A stretch of DNA of 64,000 nucleotides from Clonostachys chloroleuca (Eukaryota; Ascomycota; Sordariomycetes; Hypocreales; Bionectriaceae), in NCBI GenBank assembly GCA_037952775.1, contig JBANAY010000003.1, positions 30,132,001 to 30,196,000 of the forward strand, read 5' to 3'. Shown piece after piece: positions 14,030 through 26,821 of this stretch (its first letter is position 1; each line of letters begins with the position of its first letter). Under the pieces are notes generated by a model that was not told the origin of the DNA, searched no databases, and saw only the letters and a list, made by a program, of their open reading frames with translations. The translations under genes and the position numbers were made by a program.

Positions 14030-14315
14030 GCCTTCTGTAATACGGGCTCGTAACCGCTATAAGGTTCTCGTACAGAGGGATACGAGGCCGCTAATGCAGA
14101 TGCTACAGCGGATACGAAGTCCGCTAATGCAGCTGCTATAGTGGTTACGAGGTTCACTAAACTAAGTGCTAAGGTTCTCGTACAGCGGACACGAGGTCCG
14201 CTAATGCAAGCGCTGCAGCGGACACGAAGTCCGCTAATGCAGCTGCTTCAGCGCAATACGGGATCGCTAGCACGGACGCTACAGCGGCCGTTACAGCGGT
14301 TATGACCGCTAACGC
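14030..14315 (+). repeat. Degenerate minisatellite with hairpin units
   Basis: About seven imperfect units of roughly 33 bp, each built around CAGCGGACACGAAGTCCGCT or a variant and joined by AATGCAGCTGCT-like spacers. Each unit carries inverted halves (AGCGGA ... TCCGCT), so each could fold into a hairpin. The tract is GC-rich between AT-rich RIP deserts and has escaped RIP, perhaps because single units are too short. The 64-codon frame across 13963-14157 on the minus strand mostly reflects this repeat, so I do not call it a gene. Confidence 0.7.
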
Positions 14316-15411
14316 AATTACCCCAACAGGCAGCCACAGTAGGTTAGGCCAGTGGCTTCAGAGGGCTTCCAGCTTTGGAGAGCCCTAAGTTAGTTATTTC
14401 ATTCCCCCTTACCCTATACTAATTATATATCATTTGATCAATTAATATAGGGTAATCTTGATCTACCCTATAGTCTATAGGGTAAATCTCAACAGTTAGT
14501 ACTGGTTTTAATAAACCTGCAAATACTGTATCTTTTACTTTGTAATTTCCATAAGTACTTAAAGTTTATGAAGACCGCTCGTTTAAGGATATTATTAGTT
14601 TTACAGAGCTGTAGGAGATAGCCACGAAGTACTAAGGAGCACCTGATAATATACAAAGAGAAGAGGAAAGCTGGCTTCGGAGATTGCGAAGCGGCGGGTA
14701 TCTAGGCGGAAGATTGAAAAAGTGTAGCGGTTTAACTTCACCCGCTAATAATTATGTAAATAAGCAAGGTATGTCGGATCGGGATGAAGGGATAACTACT
14801 GGGTCTCTATATTAAGGTAATACTTCCTTCCGCTCATTAAAGCGGAAGATAGCTCCAGAGGAGGTCTTAGCTAGCAGCTCAATTCTCAAGCGAGCAAAGT
14901 AAGATTAATATTAGGGATATTCTAAGTTTTAGGACTGGATAATTAATCCCAGTTTTCGGACCAGAGTAATAATCCAAGTTTTGGAACTATAGAATACTGT
15001 TAAAAATTAAAGGTTAGAAATCTGTTTAATTAATCTTATAATTATCAAATATAGAGCAACATGTTTTGGCCGTATAGCTTGTATAGCTGAGCTTTTATCG
15101 TTAATACTGTAGCGAATAGCGGCTGCTGCTATCTGTTCTTACGGTATGTTTTGACCGTCTATATATACAACCGATATCTCGCTCTCCGCTCAGACCGGCT
15201 CTATCGAGATCCGTTCATGGGAAAATATTCGGCTTTAATGTAGTACCTAAATTGAGGGCTCGAGATCTAAAACTTAGTTATCAGACCTTCCGAATCAGAT
15301 GAAACTCTTTATATTCCTACAGTATAATTTTTATTGGGAAAGAATCTTATATTTTCTGTATATAAGTATATTAATGCTTTTAACGCTTAATTTTATATCT
15401 TAACTAAGGTT
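14316..15411. other. Less mutated intergenic stretch
   Basis: Near-normal composition compared with its surroundings. On the plus strand, short coding-like pieces rich in Lys, Arg and Glu appear between 14640 and 14900 (for example around 14680, with codons for KLASEIAKRR). They could be the tail of an old transposase, but I cannot assign a family. From about 14900 to 15411 I see no gene. The last bases ATACT (15412-15416) are the left target-site copy of the next element. Confidence 0.4.
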
Positions 15412-15416
15412 ATACT

Positions 15417-15792
15417 TATTACGAATAAAGTATATATCTACTATATTATATAGTATACCCTACTTTTCTTACTAATAAGAGATAGATTACTCTGAATTAT
15501 TAGTAAGTCTGAATAATCCTCAGCTAAAACTTACTCTGGATTACTAGTAAGCTACTATAAGCCCCTAGTATATATATATATTTATTTTACTAGATAGAAT
15601 ACTCTCTTAGATAGTTATTAATAATATTATCTATATATCTATTATTACTAGCTCTATAATACTTATATATTAACAGTAACTTATATTATATAGCCTAAGA
15701 TAACCTAATTATACTACTCAGAATAGTACTCTGATTAGTTTAACCCTAATCTACCCTAGACCCTGTTCAGTATAAGTTAACTAACTGTTATA
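15417..15792 (+). repeat. 5' LTR of the chromodomain Gypsy element
   Basis: 376 bp, starting TATTACGAATAAAG and ending GTTATA. Against the 3' LTR nearly every difference is C to T or G to A in this copy, and I noticed one transversion (GTT versus GTG near the right end). The LTR is therefore older than the RIP event but not much diverged otherwise. Confidence 0.92.
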
Positions 15793-15899
15793 TATTAATA
15801 ACTCTTATTTAGCTAATTATCTTATCTTAATTACTATATAATAATAAAGAAGATATTATAGCTGCTATAGTACTCTAAGCCTAGTAATAGTATACTCCT

Positions 15900-18800
15900 G
15901 CTACTAATAATAACCTACTTACTCTAACTATTAAGGATAATACTATAGATAAAGATAGTAATAATAGTAGTAAGGATAATAATAATAACTATACTAAGGA
16001 AATATAGCTCTTATAAGACTAAGTTAACTAGCTTAATATATATCTTATAGATACCTACTAGGAGTTAGCTAATATAATAAACCTTATAGTATAGTAAGCT
16101 ACTATAAATACTAATCTTTATACTTAAACTGTAACTATAGTCTAAGGAAGAGAGCTAGAATAACTACTTAAGCTACTACTACCTAAGATATTTAATAGAA
16201 TCTAAGATAAACTCTAGGAATTTATAACTTAACTCTAAGTATACTTTAACTATTTCCCTATTATATTTAATACTAGTAAAAGAAAGATTATATATACCTA
16301 CTTATAACTTAAGGGAGTTATATTTAACTAATTTAAACTTATTATAAGGAAATACCTTAATAGATAAGGAAGCTAATAAACTATTAATATTATAATAAGT
16401 TTTAATTATTTTATAGAAGTTCTTAAGTAAATCTTTAGTATTTAAGATAAGAAGTATAAAGCAGAATATAAGATTAATATATTTATCTAGAAAGAATTAT
16501 ATTTAATCTTTAGTACTTAATACCTTTAGCTATTAGCTAAGACTGGATAGAATAAGGAATATACTATATCTTACTACTTTAACTAACTTAAGAAGGAAGT
16601 TTAAGAAGAACTATATAAAGAAGATAGGCTAAAAAGTATTTATAAATATATAACTATAGCTATAAGAATTAATAACTAGTAATATTATTAATAAACCTAT
16701 AATAGGAAGATAACCTATTTTACTAATACTAGAAAACTATAATAGTAGTATACTATAGCCTCTGGGATATATATAGAACCTATAGAGCTAGGAGCTATAG
16801 AGAAATATAAATATTATAACTATAATAAGATTAAATATATTTTACCCTAATATCCAGAACTTAAGAAAGATAAGAAGAAAGATTAGAAACCTGCTAAAAA
16901 TAATAAGAAGTAATTAGAAGTAATTAGGAAAACTAATACTAAAGTTTTAGAAATAATATATAAGATTAACTAAGGAGAAACTCCTATAACTATTATAATT
17001 CCTAAGTATCCTCTAAAAGATATATCTAATTTTTAAGAAGTACTAAAACCTAAGGAGTATATAAAACTTAGTATAGCTAGGAAATAATAAGAAGAAATCT
17101 AATAGATCTTCTAATAGCTTAAGGAAAAGCTTAAATAAGGGGAACTAGTCCTAGGATTTAGACTATCTACTAAATATAAATATATATTCTGCTATACTAA
17201 TAGAGTTATTCTATAAAACTCTACTAAGAAAGAATAATATTAATAAATAAGGATAGAAATTAAAGCTAAATATAGTAAACTCTATATATATTATTAAAAG
17301 AGAATATAGAAATAATATCTAGATATATTAGAAGAACTAGTTATTTTTAGAAATAATACTATTAGTACTATATAGCTTAGTAATAGTATATATAAAATAC
17401 TGACCTATATAGAGATAATATAGATATATAACTACCCTCTAGAATTATAGATAATCTGCTATAATAATTAATACTAAATATATTAAATAGAGAAAGCTAA
17501 GAATAATTTCTTTTTATACTCTAATAGAAGGATATCTAATAAATATACTATAGAATAAATATAATAATTTATATACTAATAATAGGGTATAAAATAATAT
17601 ATTATCTTTAAGAAAAACTTAGAAGAATACCCTAAAGAATATATCTATAGTAAACTACTAGTAGAATTATATACTAAACTAAGATATAAGGTTTATAAGA
17701 AAGCTAAAATTAAATTATAGTATAAAAATAAGAACCTTAAAAATTAAATAATAGCTAAATATAATAGTTAAATTAAATAATACTATAACTAGAAGTATAG
17801 GAACTATCTAGAAGCTAAAATAATAGTACTAGAACTAGCTAAGTATAGTAATAATAATATAAACCCTGTTAAAATATACCTCTAATAATATTAGTAGTAG
17901 GAAGAAGAAATAAGATAATACTATAAATAAGGTATACTATCCCTAATAGATAGTAAAGAAAGTAGTAATATAGAGGAATAAGAAATTACCTCTATTAATA
18001 AGAAAGAATAGAATAAAGCTTACTCTAATAATAGAATACCTATAATAATTAGTAAACTAAATAATTAGAAAAAGAAATATAAATAATTTATCTCTAGTTT
18101 TATAAATAAACTAAGAACCCTTATAAATATTCTAAAATAAATACCTAAGAATAAAGAAGAGTAAGAATAGCTTAAATAATAAATTAACTAGATAAAAAAT
18201 AATATAAACTATCTATAATAGGGCTATAGTATAGTAAAATAATATTAAATTAGAAGACCCTAGGAGCTATTAAGGGAGGAAATTTAATTAATATTATTAT
18301 AAATATTAAGATTAGGATACTAGCTTATAGTATAGATAGACTATAGAGTATTATATAACTATATTTTATTAGTAGTAATTAACTAACTCTGCTTACTATA
18401 GAGGATAAAAAAGAAATCCTATAATATTATAACTCCAGATAGAATATTATTTAAATATAATAATAGAATTATTAACTCTAAGACTAATTATTTTATAATT
18501 AAAATCTAAAGGAAAGAATTTAATATTATATATAACTTAGTACTATTAAATTCCTATAATATTATATTAGAATTATTATAGCTATAAGATATAAACCTAC
18601 TAATAGACTAGTTTACTAGCTATATAGAGTAGAGGGATACTCTTATAAACCTATATTAGGATTAATAGAAATTAAAATTTTATTAAATATTAGAAGAATA
18701 TAATAATTCCTTAATAATTAAAAGTACTACTATAAAAAACTAAAATAATAACTTATAATAATAAGTAGATATAGTAGTTATAGCCTTAATAGTACTATAA

Positions 18801-21800
18801 TCTAATATACTAAAGAATCTATTCTACTAAGAATTATAATAAATAAAATAAATCTTAGGCTAGATATAAAAATTAGAATAACCCCTAGAAATAGACTTTA
18901 TTAATTAGATATATATAATAAATTAATAAAAATATAATTATAATATTAAGTTTAATTTATAGTATAAATAAGTAAGAAAAGAATAACTATAAAAAGATAA
19001 AGAAGAATATCTTAAAAAGGGAAAACTAGATTATATCCTGAAGGAATACTAGAAGTATAATAAGCTATTTAAGGAAACCTTAGAAACCAGATTACTATAG
19101 TATAGCTAATAAGATTATAAAATCTCTATTATTAATAAAGGAGAACTAGCTTTCTATAAACTCTATAATCTTATAGAACCTTAGCTATAAATACTCTATA
19201 AATATATTAATAATATATTAGTAAAAGACTATATATAGTTATTAACTTTATCCGCAGAATACCCTATAATATTTATACTAAAAAAGAATAGTAAACTCTA
19301 TTTAGTTATTAACTATTACTAACTAAATAAAATTATATATAAAAACAGGATACTCTTACTACTAATTATAGAACTCAGAGACTAGTTATAGAATAAACAG
19401 TAGTTTATTATATTAAACCTAAAGGGAGCTTATAACTTAATATAAATTAAAGAAGGAGATAAATAAAAAACAGTATTTAGAATAAAGTTTAGTTTATATA
19501 AGTACCTTATTATACTCTTCGGACTAATAAATATACTTATAATATTCTAATAAATAATTAATTAAGTACTCTAAAAGTATTTTAATATCTTTATAATTAT
19601 ATATCTTAATAATATTTTAATATTCTTAGATAATCTGAATATATATAAGGAATATATATATAAAGTCCTAAAGAAATTAGAAAATATAAATCTCCTAGTA
19701 GAACCTAAGAAAAGTTAGTTTTATATTAAGAAAGTTAACTTCCTAGGATATACTATTTAACCTAATAAAATATAAATAGAAAAAAGTAAAATTATTATAG
19801 TTTCTAAATAGGAGGAACTAATAAATATTAAAGAAATATAAGCTTTTTTTAGATTTACTAATTACTATTAATAATTTATTAAAAACTATAGAAAGATTAC
19901 TATACTACTATATAATCTAATAAAGAAAGAAAAGAAATTTTAATAGAACTTAAAATATTAGTAAGTATTTACTAATATTAAACTCTATATAACTAATAAA
20001 TCTATACTATAGATATTTAATCTAAATAAGAAAGTAGAGCTTAAAACTAATACTTTAGACTTTATAATTAGTATATAAATTAGCTAAAGAGATAATAAAG
20101 ATAGACTATACTCTATAGTATTCTACTTAAAAAAGCTATATAGTATAGAACTTAACTACTCTATCTATAATAAAGAATTTATAGCTATTATATATATATT
20201 TAAAGAGTTTAAATACTACTGCCTAGGAATATAATATAAGGTTAAGATATATATAGACTATAAGAATATTTAGTACTTTACTATAACTTAATAACTTAAT
20301 AGATAATAAATATACTATACTAAATACTTATCTAAGTTTAACTATAAAATTATATATTAAAAAGGATTAGAAAACAGAAGAGCTAATACTCTTAGCTGAA
20401 AACCTAAATATAAATAAATAGTCCCTAAAATAAATAGATAACTATTTACTATAAATAATAAAGAATATTTAGTATAGAAAACCTTAAGTACTATACTAAA
20501 GGAGATAGTATATACTAAGATCTAGATAGAAGCTATACTAGATATAAAAATACTATAATAAGATATAAGAATAGTACTTATTAAAGAAATCTATAAATAC
20601 CTACTCTTAGGATATTAAAGAGTTAAGAAAATATTTAACTAGATAAAATAATATTATAATTACCTGGGTCTATAAAAAGATATATAAACTATAGTTTTAG
20701 AATATAATACTTATATATAGATTAAATCCGTAAGATATAAACTATATAGAGAACTTAAACTAGTTTTAATACTAGAATAACTATAATAATTAATATTCTT
20801 TAACTATATTATTAAGCTACTATTATTAATAGAACCTATAATAGGAGTATAGTATAATAGTATCTTAGTTATTATTAATAGACTTATAAAGTATAGATAT
20901 TTTATTCTATATAAGGAAGTAAGTTCTGCAGAAGACCTTATATATTAATTCCTATAATATATAGTTAGTTACTATAGATTATCTAAAGAAATAATCTTAA
21001 ATAGAGAAATAATCTTTATCTCTAAATTTTAATAATCCCTTATAGTATAAATAGATACTAAATATAAGCTTTTAATAGCTTATTACCTCTAGAGTAATAG
21101 ATAAATAGAATATTTAAACTAAATATTAGAATAATACTTATAAATATATATTAATTATAAATAAGATAATTAGGTATAACTATTACCTATAGCTCAGATT
21201 ATATATAATAGCTTAGTATAAGAATCTACCCAGCTTATACCTATATATATAAACTATAGCTATAAATCAGAATTCCAGAATTAATAAATACTTAATAAAC
21301 TAAATATACCTACTACTATACTTATAAAGGAAATATTATACTTATTATATATAGAAATAAAGATAGAATTAGAATTTATCTAAGAAAGAATAAAGAAATA
21401 CTATAATAAAGTAAGATTAAAGGGACTAATCTTAAAGGAGGGAGATAAAATCTACTTACTATATAAAAATATTATAATAATATAACTAAGTAATAAATTA
21501 AACTATAAAAAATTTAAACTATTTAAAATTAAGAATAAAAAATCAGATACTAATTATAAACTATTACTACTAGATATAATATATATCTACCCAGTTTTTT
21601 ATATCTTATTACTTAAAAAAGTACTAGAAAATACTCTAAATTAAGACTATCTAATTAAGATCTATAAAGAAAAATATAAGCTAGAAAAAATACTAAAGAA
21701 AGAAGTTAGAAATAGATAAATACTCTACTTTATTAAATAGAAGGGATATACTAATAAAGATAATACCTAGGAACCTGCTAAATACCTAAAGAACTACTAG

Positions 21801-21880
21801 AAACTTATCTAATAGTTCTACTAGTAATATTAGGAAAGAAGGAAGGATTAGAGAAATCAGGGAGAATTAAAGTCTAATTA
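15900..21880 (+). pseudogene. Gag-Pol polyprotein remnant
   Basis: Gag runs from about 15950 to 16900. Its zinc knuckle at 16812-16853 keeps the C-x2-C-x4-H-x4-C spacing, but all four metal ligands read Tyr (TAT from TGT/TGC or CAT/CAC). The reverse transcriptase follows at about 19200-19850, with the catalytic YLDD turned into YLNN (19602-19613). RNase H lies near 20040-20290. The integrase runs from about 20560 to 21560, with a PVF-x-ILLLKK block near its end. The chromodomain sits at about 21715-21800 (YFIKWKGYTNKDNTWEP when the TAG codons are read as Trp). Nearly every Gln and Trp codon has become a stop. The family call rests on domain order and motif spacing and is firm. Confidence 0.9.
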
Positions 21881-21889
21881 ATAATCCCT

Positions 21890-22150
21890 ATAGCACTAAG
21901 TAACTATACTATACCGACAGCCTATTACTCCTCTAAGATCGCCTCCTCCTGAGTATAAATACTATCCTGTTCATCCAAATTATACACCCTATAATAAAAT
22001 AAGTACTAGGATTTCTCCCGAGCTACCTAATACTAGTAATAAAGATAAGAAACCTTCGCTAAAGCTTCTTAGAGAGCTAGCTCGGATAAAGCTAATTTAT
22101 TCTCTAAATACTGCTCTTCAGTAACTAAATATTTTACTATATATAAAATC
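21890..22150 (+). pseudogene. Spared reading frame after the chromodomain
   Basis: Downstream of the chromodomain a frame from about 21921 stays open for about 70 codons, ending at TAA just after codons for SLNTALQ. It is rich in Pro, Tyr, Lys and Ser (pieces PLRSPPPEYKYYPVHPNYTP and KKPSLKLLRELARIKL). It has normal codon use and keeps CA and CG dinucleotides, unlike the RIP-ravaged pol just before it. It could be a C-terminal tail of Pol, or an extra small ORF located between pol and the 3' LTR. I do not recognise the protein. Confidence 0.4.
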
Positions 22151-22490
22151 AGTAGGAATCAGAAAATATAAGGAATAAAAATTATATATACTGAGATACT
22201 ATCTTAATACTATTATAAGATTAACCTAGCTTTATATACTCTCTACAGTAAGAAGAAGCTTTAATTATATAATATACCTTCTTATACTTAAAATAATTTA
22301 AGTAAAGTATAGTTTTAATACCTATCTCTTTAATTAGGGATATAAGATACTTATACTATTATAATTTCTTAGATAAAGACTATAATATAGTTAGTAATAT
22401 ATAGAATAAATTAAGAATAAAGAAACTATATACTAAGTATTAGCTATAAAAACTAGTCTTAAGGATAAAACTAATAGGGAGGGAGTAATA

Positions 22491-22866
22491 TATTATAAAT
22501 AAAGTATATACCTACTATATTATATAGTATACCCTACTTTTCTTACTAATAAGAGATAGATTACTCTGGATTATTAGTAAGCCTGAATAATCCTTAGCTA
22601 AAACTTACTCTAGATTACTAGTAAGCTACTATAAGCCCCTAGTATATATATATATTTATTTTACTAGATAGAATACTCTCTCGGACAGTTATCAATAATA
22701 TCGTCTATATATCTATTGTTACTAGCTCTATAATACTCGCACATTGACAGTGACTCGTATTACACAGCCTAAGACAACCTGATCGCGCTACTCAGAACAG
22801 CACTCTGATTGGTTTAACCCCGACCTACCCTAGACCCCGTGCAGTGTAAGTCAACCAACCGTCACA
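22491..22866 (+). repeat. 3' LTR of the chromodomain Gypsy element
   Basis: 376 bp. The left half matches the mutated 5' LTR, while from about 22680 the sequence keeps CG, CA and TG dinucleotides and reads like the unmutated ancestor, ending GTCACA. It is the best local reference for the original LTR of this family, including the solo copy at 12294 and the remnant near 49581. Confidence 0.92.
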
Positions 22867-22871
22867 GTACT

Positions 22872-25275
22872 GGATAACCCAGAAGAGATCTCTGCTCTAG
22901 GTAATAATTTTCTTAACTCTTTCAGTTGTCTCTTAACGAGTTACCGTTGAATTAATATTCCTTATTTATTACGGCTTCAATATAAGTCCTAATTTGGGAT
23001 TTTCCTACGTGGACCAGGTTTTGGGTTCACATCCCCTAGTACGGGAAGGAAAAGCTATTATCCGACCAGAAACTAGTTATAAAATAGCTTTTTTATTTGT
23101 TATACTAATTAAAACTTATATATACTAAGGGATTTTGATACGGATAAGTAGAGACTATGAAGAATAAAAAACTTGGTTATTAATACTATAGATATGGTTA
23201 GGTACTTTTCCAGAGTATGTTATTACCCCTAGACACTAATCGATAAAGCCGCTGGCTGGTGGCTCTATAGCGTTCGCTTATAACACCGTCGCCTCTGAGG
23301 CGCTGTGATAAGTCAGTGTAGGGTAGGTCTTTTAAGTCCGAGTGGTATTTCTCGAGGGACTAGTTCAGCGCTTGCTCTCAGTGCAGGGTAGGCAGAACCT
23401 CCTGCCCTGTATTCAGATTCTTACCTGGGTGGAGACCCACGCCAGGGAGGGTTTTCGTTCATCGTATAAGGTAGGCGGGCGCCTGCCTGCTTGAGAGTGC
23501 TGTATATACTGCTTTAGGAAGGGGTCAAGGCACAATGGAAAGACAGTGATCGTATCCCACAGTGCATAAAATTGCGATCATAAAAGAGATAAATTTCAAG
23601 TCTATAGAGTTGAATAAGCTACTAATAGTAAATCAAACTCGTTCCAGAAGTCTATTTTCCTCTAGTATCTCTCGAACCACGGCAGCAGCTCCCGCAAAGT
23701 CAACCTTATGCAGATATACATCAATGAACGACTGTTCGGTATTAATCGCAAATGCATAACATCTGAACAGCAAAGCTCGAATATAAATTTAAAGACTTAA
23801 TTCATTATCTCCATATATTTTCACAATATCCTTTCCTCCCTTATCCCAAATCAACGGATCAGCAACCATAATAGCTTCAGCAAGGGCAGCTGGACGCCGG
23901 TAAAACATCATATCGATAATTCTAGGGAGAACTGATTCGAGAATATTTCCTGTTATATCGCCGTATATCAACTGAGATTTTGGAGGATCCAGAATTGGCC
24001 GTTTCAAAAAGTTTATTAAGTAATAGTTGGATAACGGGGAGAACATCACGGTCGATTTCTGCTTGTACAAACTTGTTAAGGAAATAGTGGAGGAGATAAG
24101 TTCCAGTCAGGGACTTTCTATCTTAAAGACCTTCGAGAAGGAGGGTTCAAACATAAGTAAGTCGGCTTCCTACAATTGCTCATAACCCCCACTAATAGTT
24201 TAGTCCACTATATAATCAGAGCCAAACAAATCCAAACCTTCGAGTATTTTCGGACAGTATCATAAGATTACGATTAATATCCTCAAAAACCTCTCTCCAC
24301 CGGATCGGGATATATTCTTAATAGCGGGGGGTTTAAAGGTTCGTAAGGCAGTTTGTAATTTTTATAATACTGGCCTCTGAACTCTGATCCGGTATTGCTA
24401 TAGCGCGACAAGGCTATTCTACATCTATAGACGTCTGTCAATGCAGCTTTTATTTCCATACTAAATTATCTAGATAATGCTCTCCCGCCTGGCCTCAATT
24501 TACCGTAAAAATAAACATAGGTTAAGTTCCAGACGCTTTCAGTATTCAGTTCGTTAGCTATAAGTACGAAGTAGCTTGCATTTGCCATAATAAAAAGGAA
24601 TTCATCCAAGCAGTAGTAACTATTCATTAGGTATATAGACAAGAAACCCTCAACTATACTACGGTAATCTATCGAGTATATAAGAATATATTCAACTTAA
24701 CCATTAGCTGGCTGACTCTTTGCTGTCTGCACTGTGACCCGCATACCCCTGCAGCAGCATATACTGATAGCATATATATATAACTCTACCTAATCGCAGC
24801 AAAGTACACTTGTACTTTCTTTCATTTGCCTCCCTTTTCTGAATCCGTTATTTAGCATGTGTAACTATATTTATATAAGTCAACCGTGCTAGTCTTTAAC
24901 CAAGCTACCAGGTTTGATACAGTACAGAAGGGGCTTAGCTGCGAGCACGTCTACTATCTAGTAGAATTATGGTGCATTAAGTATATTGAGACTCAGAAAA
25001 AGCGCCCGCCTACTGTTGTCCGCCAGCAATACTGGTAACGTTAATCATTTCCACTCTTGTATCTCATCAGGGCTAATTCTCCTTCTTACTAGGGGTGATA
25101 ATATATGTTGTAAATATTCTTCCGGTTCTTAATAATATCCGTATCAAGTCCAAACGTTTAACATGCATCATAGCTAGCTGTCAGGAGCGACGACAATCAA
25201 GGGCCGTCCCCTGGGCGCACATGATCAAGCAACTCTCTAGAGGTCGAGTCTCATCTCCCTAGAGCATTTCTCAAG
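22872..25275. other. Intergenic stretch with weak coding traces
   Basis: Normal to moderately AT-rich composition with little RIP. GGGTAGG-like motifs recur at 23315-23480. On the minus strand a 93-codon frame at 23789-24070 and a second open piece at about 23560-23760 read like parts of one protein. The fragments are LPRIIDMMFYRRPAALAEAI in the first and SFIDVYLHKVDFAGAAAVV in the second. I cannot name the family, and the two pieces lie in different frames, so at best this is a decayed gene. From 24080 to 25275 nothing coding stands out. Confidence 0.35.
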
Positions 25276-25425
25276 ATGGGATTGTCGAATCTTCCTACCG
25301 ATATCCTTATGGGTATTATGGGATTCCTCAAGATAGAGGATCAATTCTATTTAGGCCTGTGCTGCAAACGCCTTAATTTCTTTCTTGACGGTAGAATTAT
25401 ATCGACAGAATCTTTTGGTCGGTGA
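25276..25425 (+). pseudogene. F-box protein N-terminal stub
   Basis: A 49-codon frame starts at an ATG and opens directly with an F-box: LPTDILMGIMGFLKIEDQF followed by a CCKRLN block. It matches the family pattern LP-x2-IL-x2-I-x2-FL-x4-D and so on. Fungal F-box proteins are usually several hundred residues long and use this domain to dock to Skp1 in SCF ubiquitin ligases. Here the frame stops at TGA right after the F-box and no downstream repeat domain can be read. It is probably a broken gene. An intron beginning near the stop is possible, but I found no continuation. Confidence 0.5.
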
Positions 25426-25659
25426 CAATTCCTATTGGGCAGAGCAGAGCCGATGTTAAGCCGAGACAGAGTGTGGTGCTGATGTAATCACAACAACCTA
25501 GGAACCGGCGGCCGCTACATCCGCACCCGGCTAAATGGGTAGGACTCTTGGTCTCTTGCACATTGACATCCCGGAACCCAGACTAGGCGGACGGTCACTG
25601 TTACAGAGCTACCTGTTGTATCGCCTAACAATCTATAACATCGGCCACTAATACTAGCT

Positions 25660-25820
25660 AGGAATGCAGATAACCTAGAAACACATAAGGAATAAGTATA
25701 TAAGGTATTAAAGAAACTAAAGGGTTTAAAACTACTAGTAGAACTAGACAAAAGCTAGTTCTATATACTAGTGGTTGATTTCTTGGGATATACGATTAAA
25801 CCTAACGAAATATATATGCG
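25660..25820 (+). pseudogene. Stray Gypsy reverse-transcriptase fragment
   Basis: The sequence aligns with 19630-19790 of the chromodomain Gypsy element, the region just after the catalytic Asp pair. The shared protein blocks read LLVELDKSQFYI and FLGYTIKPNEI once stops and frame slips are allowed. No LTR lies next to it. It is less RIP-mutated than the full element, so it is either a fragment of a separate insertion or too short to be recognised by RIP. Confidence 0.65.
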
Positions 25821-26821
25821 AAATATTAGGTTGTTCATCCTCGACCGCTCTGAATTTAGTACCTTTGGGGTTATATACAGTTATATAATTCTTTCGTTAA
25901 AATCCCAAGAGATTCAGTCAAGGGCTTCGCATTGAGCCGGTATACATAGTACGTATCAATATTAAGGATTGCATTAACTAGAGACTTCAATGGCGAAAAA
26001 TAGTTTCTGACTATCGCCAATAACTATAGCTAATATATTTGCTCGATGACTAGCCTAAGCTCTTCGAAATGTTCGAAGCCTCGGTGAAGTTTATTTGGGA
26101 GGCAAACAACAACACGATTCGGTGCTGGCGCCTAGACAACGAATGAAAATAAGCCTTTGGTAGGTTATGTAAAATTACTCAATAGATATTCTAAGAACAA
26201 TTTAACCATGCGCGCACCACCAGAACAGGCCGCTGAAAGAACCTATTGAACAATCCAGGCAAAATTGTACCATGATGCAAGAGATGTCCATCTCCTTGAA
26301 AAGCTATCGCCTATAGTTATAGAACATTTTGTATAGCATACTTATCGCATCACGTTCCACACACTATACAATGAGGAGGCAGACTCCGTTTATGGCCTTG
26401 AAAGGTGAAAACTCAACCTTAGAACGGAACATATACAGGGCGGTAAGGCATACGTGACTGAGCGGCCTGAACCGAAGATTTCAATACTAAGAATGAATTT
26501 GCAGCCATCTATCTGCTTTGTTCAATCTTCGCTGAAAGGACACGTTGCACAACGCAGGCTCTAGTCATATAATGGCCTGATTTATAAGCAATACGAACTT
26601 CGGGCTCTATTAGCTACCGCAACCCGGAAGTCTCGGCAATATACTATAACCTGATTGGTATAGATAGCTGAATAGTTTGTTTTAGATTTTAAACTAATGC
26701 TTATGATTTATAATCTATATAATTCGAACCGTTGGATTTACTTATATGCTTATCTCTATCTCTCTAAATTCCTATATTTACAGACATTATTCCGAAAGAC
26801 ACCAGCTCGATTCTACTCATC
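25821..26821. other. Intergenic, upstream of the NmrA-like gene
   Basis: Normal composition with no long frame and no recognised protein on either strand. The last 150 bases before 26822 are AT-rich and likely hold the promoter of the NmrA-like gene. I see no defined regulatory motif. Confidence 0.4.

Larger units (their letters stand above)
15417..22866 (+). mobile_element. RIP-inactivated chromodomain Ty3/Gypsy element
   Basis: Complete LTR element of 7.45 kb. It has two LTRs of exactly 376 bp and flanking pentamers ATACT (15412-15416) and GTACT (22867-22871), which differ by a single RIP-type G/A change. A purine-rich tract AGGGAGGGAG lies just left of the 3' LTR. Gag, protease region, reverse transcriptase, RNase H, integrase and a C-terminal chromodomain follow in the Ty3/Gypsy order on the plus strand, all broken by TAA/TAG codons. 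The 5' LTR and body are heavily mutated, while the right half of the 3' LTR is nearly unmutated, so the RIP border lies inside that LTR near 22680. Confidence 0.92.

Noticed and set aside
13963..14157. 64-codon Ala-rich frame as a small gene
   Set aside because: It is mostly the minus-strand reading of the GC-rich minisatellite; the repeat explains the open frame.
14030..14315. CRISPR array
   Set aside because: The repeated units are contiguous and degenerate with no unique spacers of constant length, and the genome is fungal.
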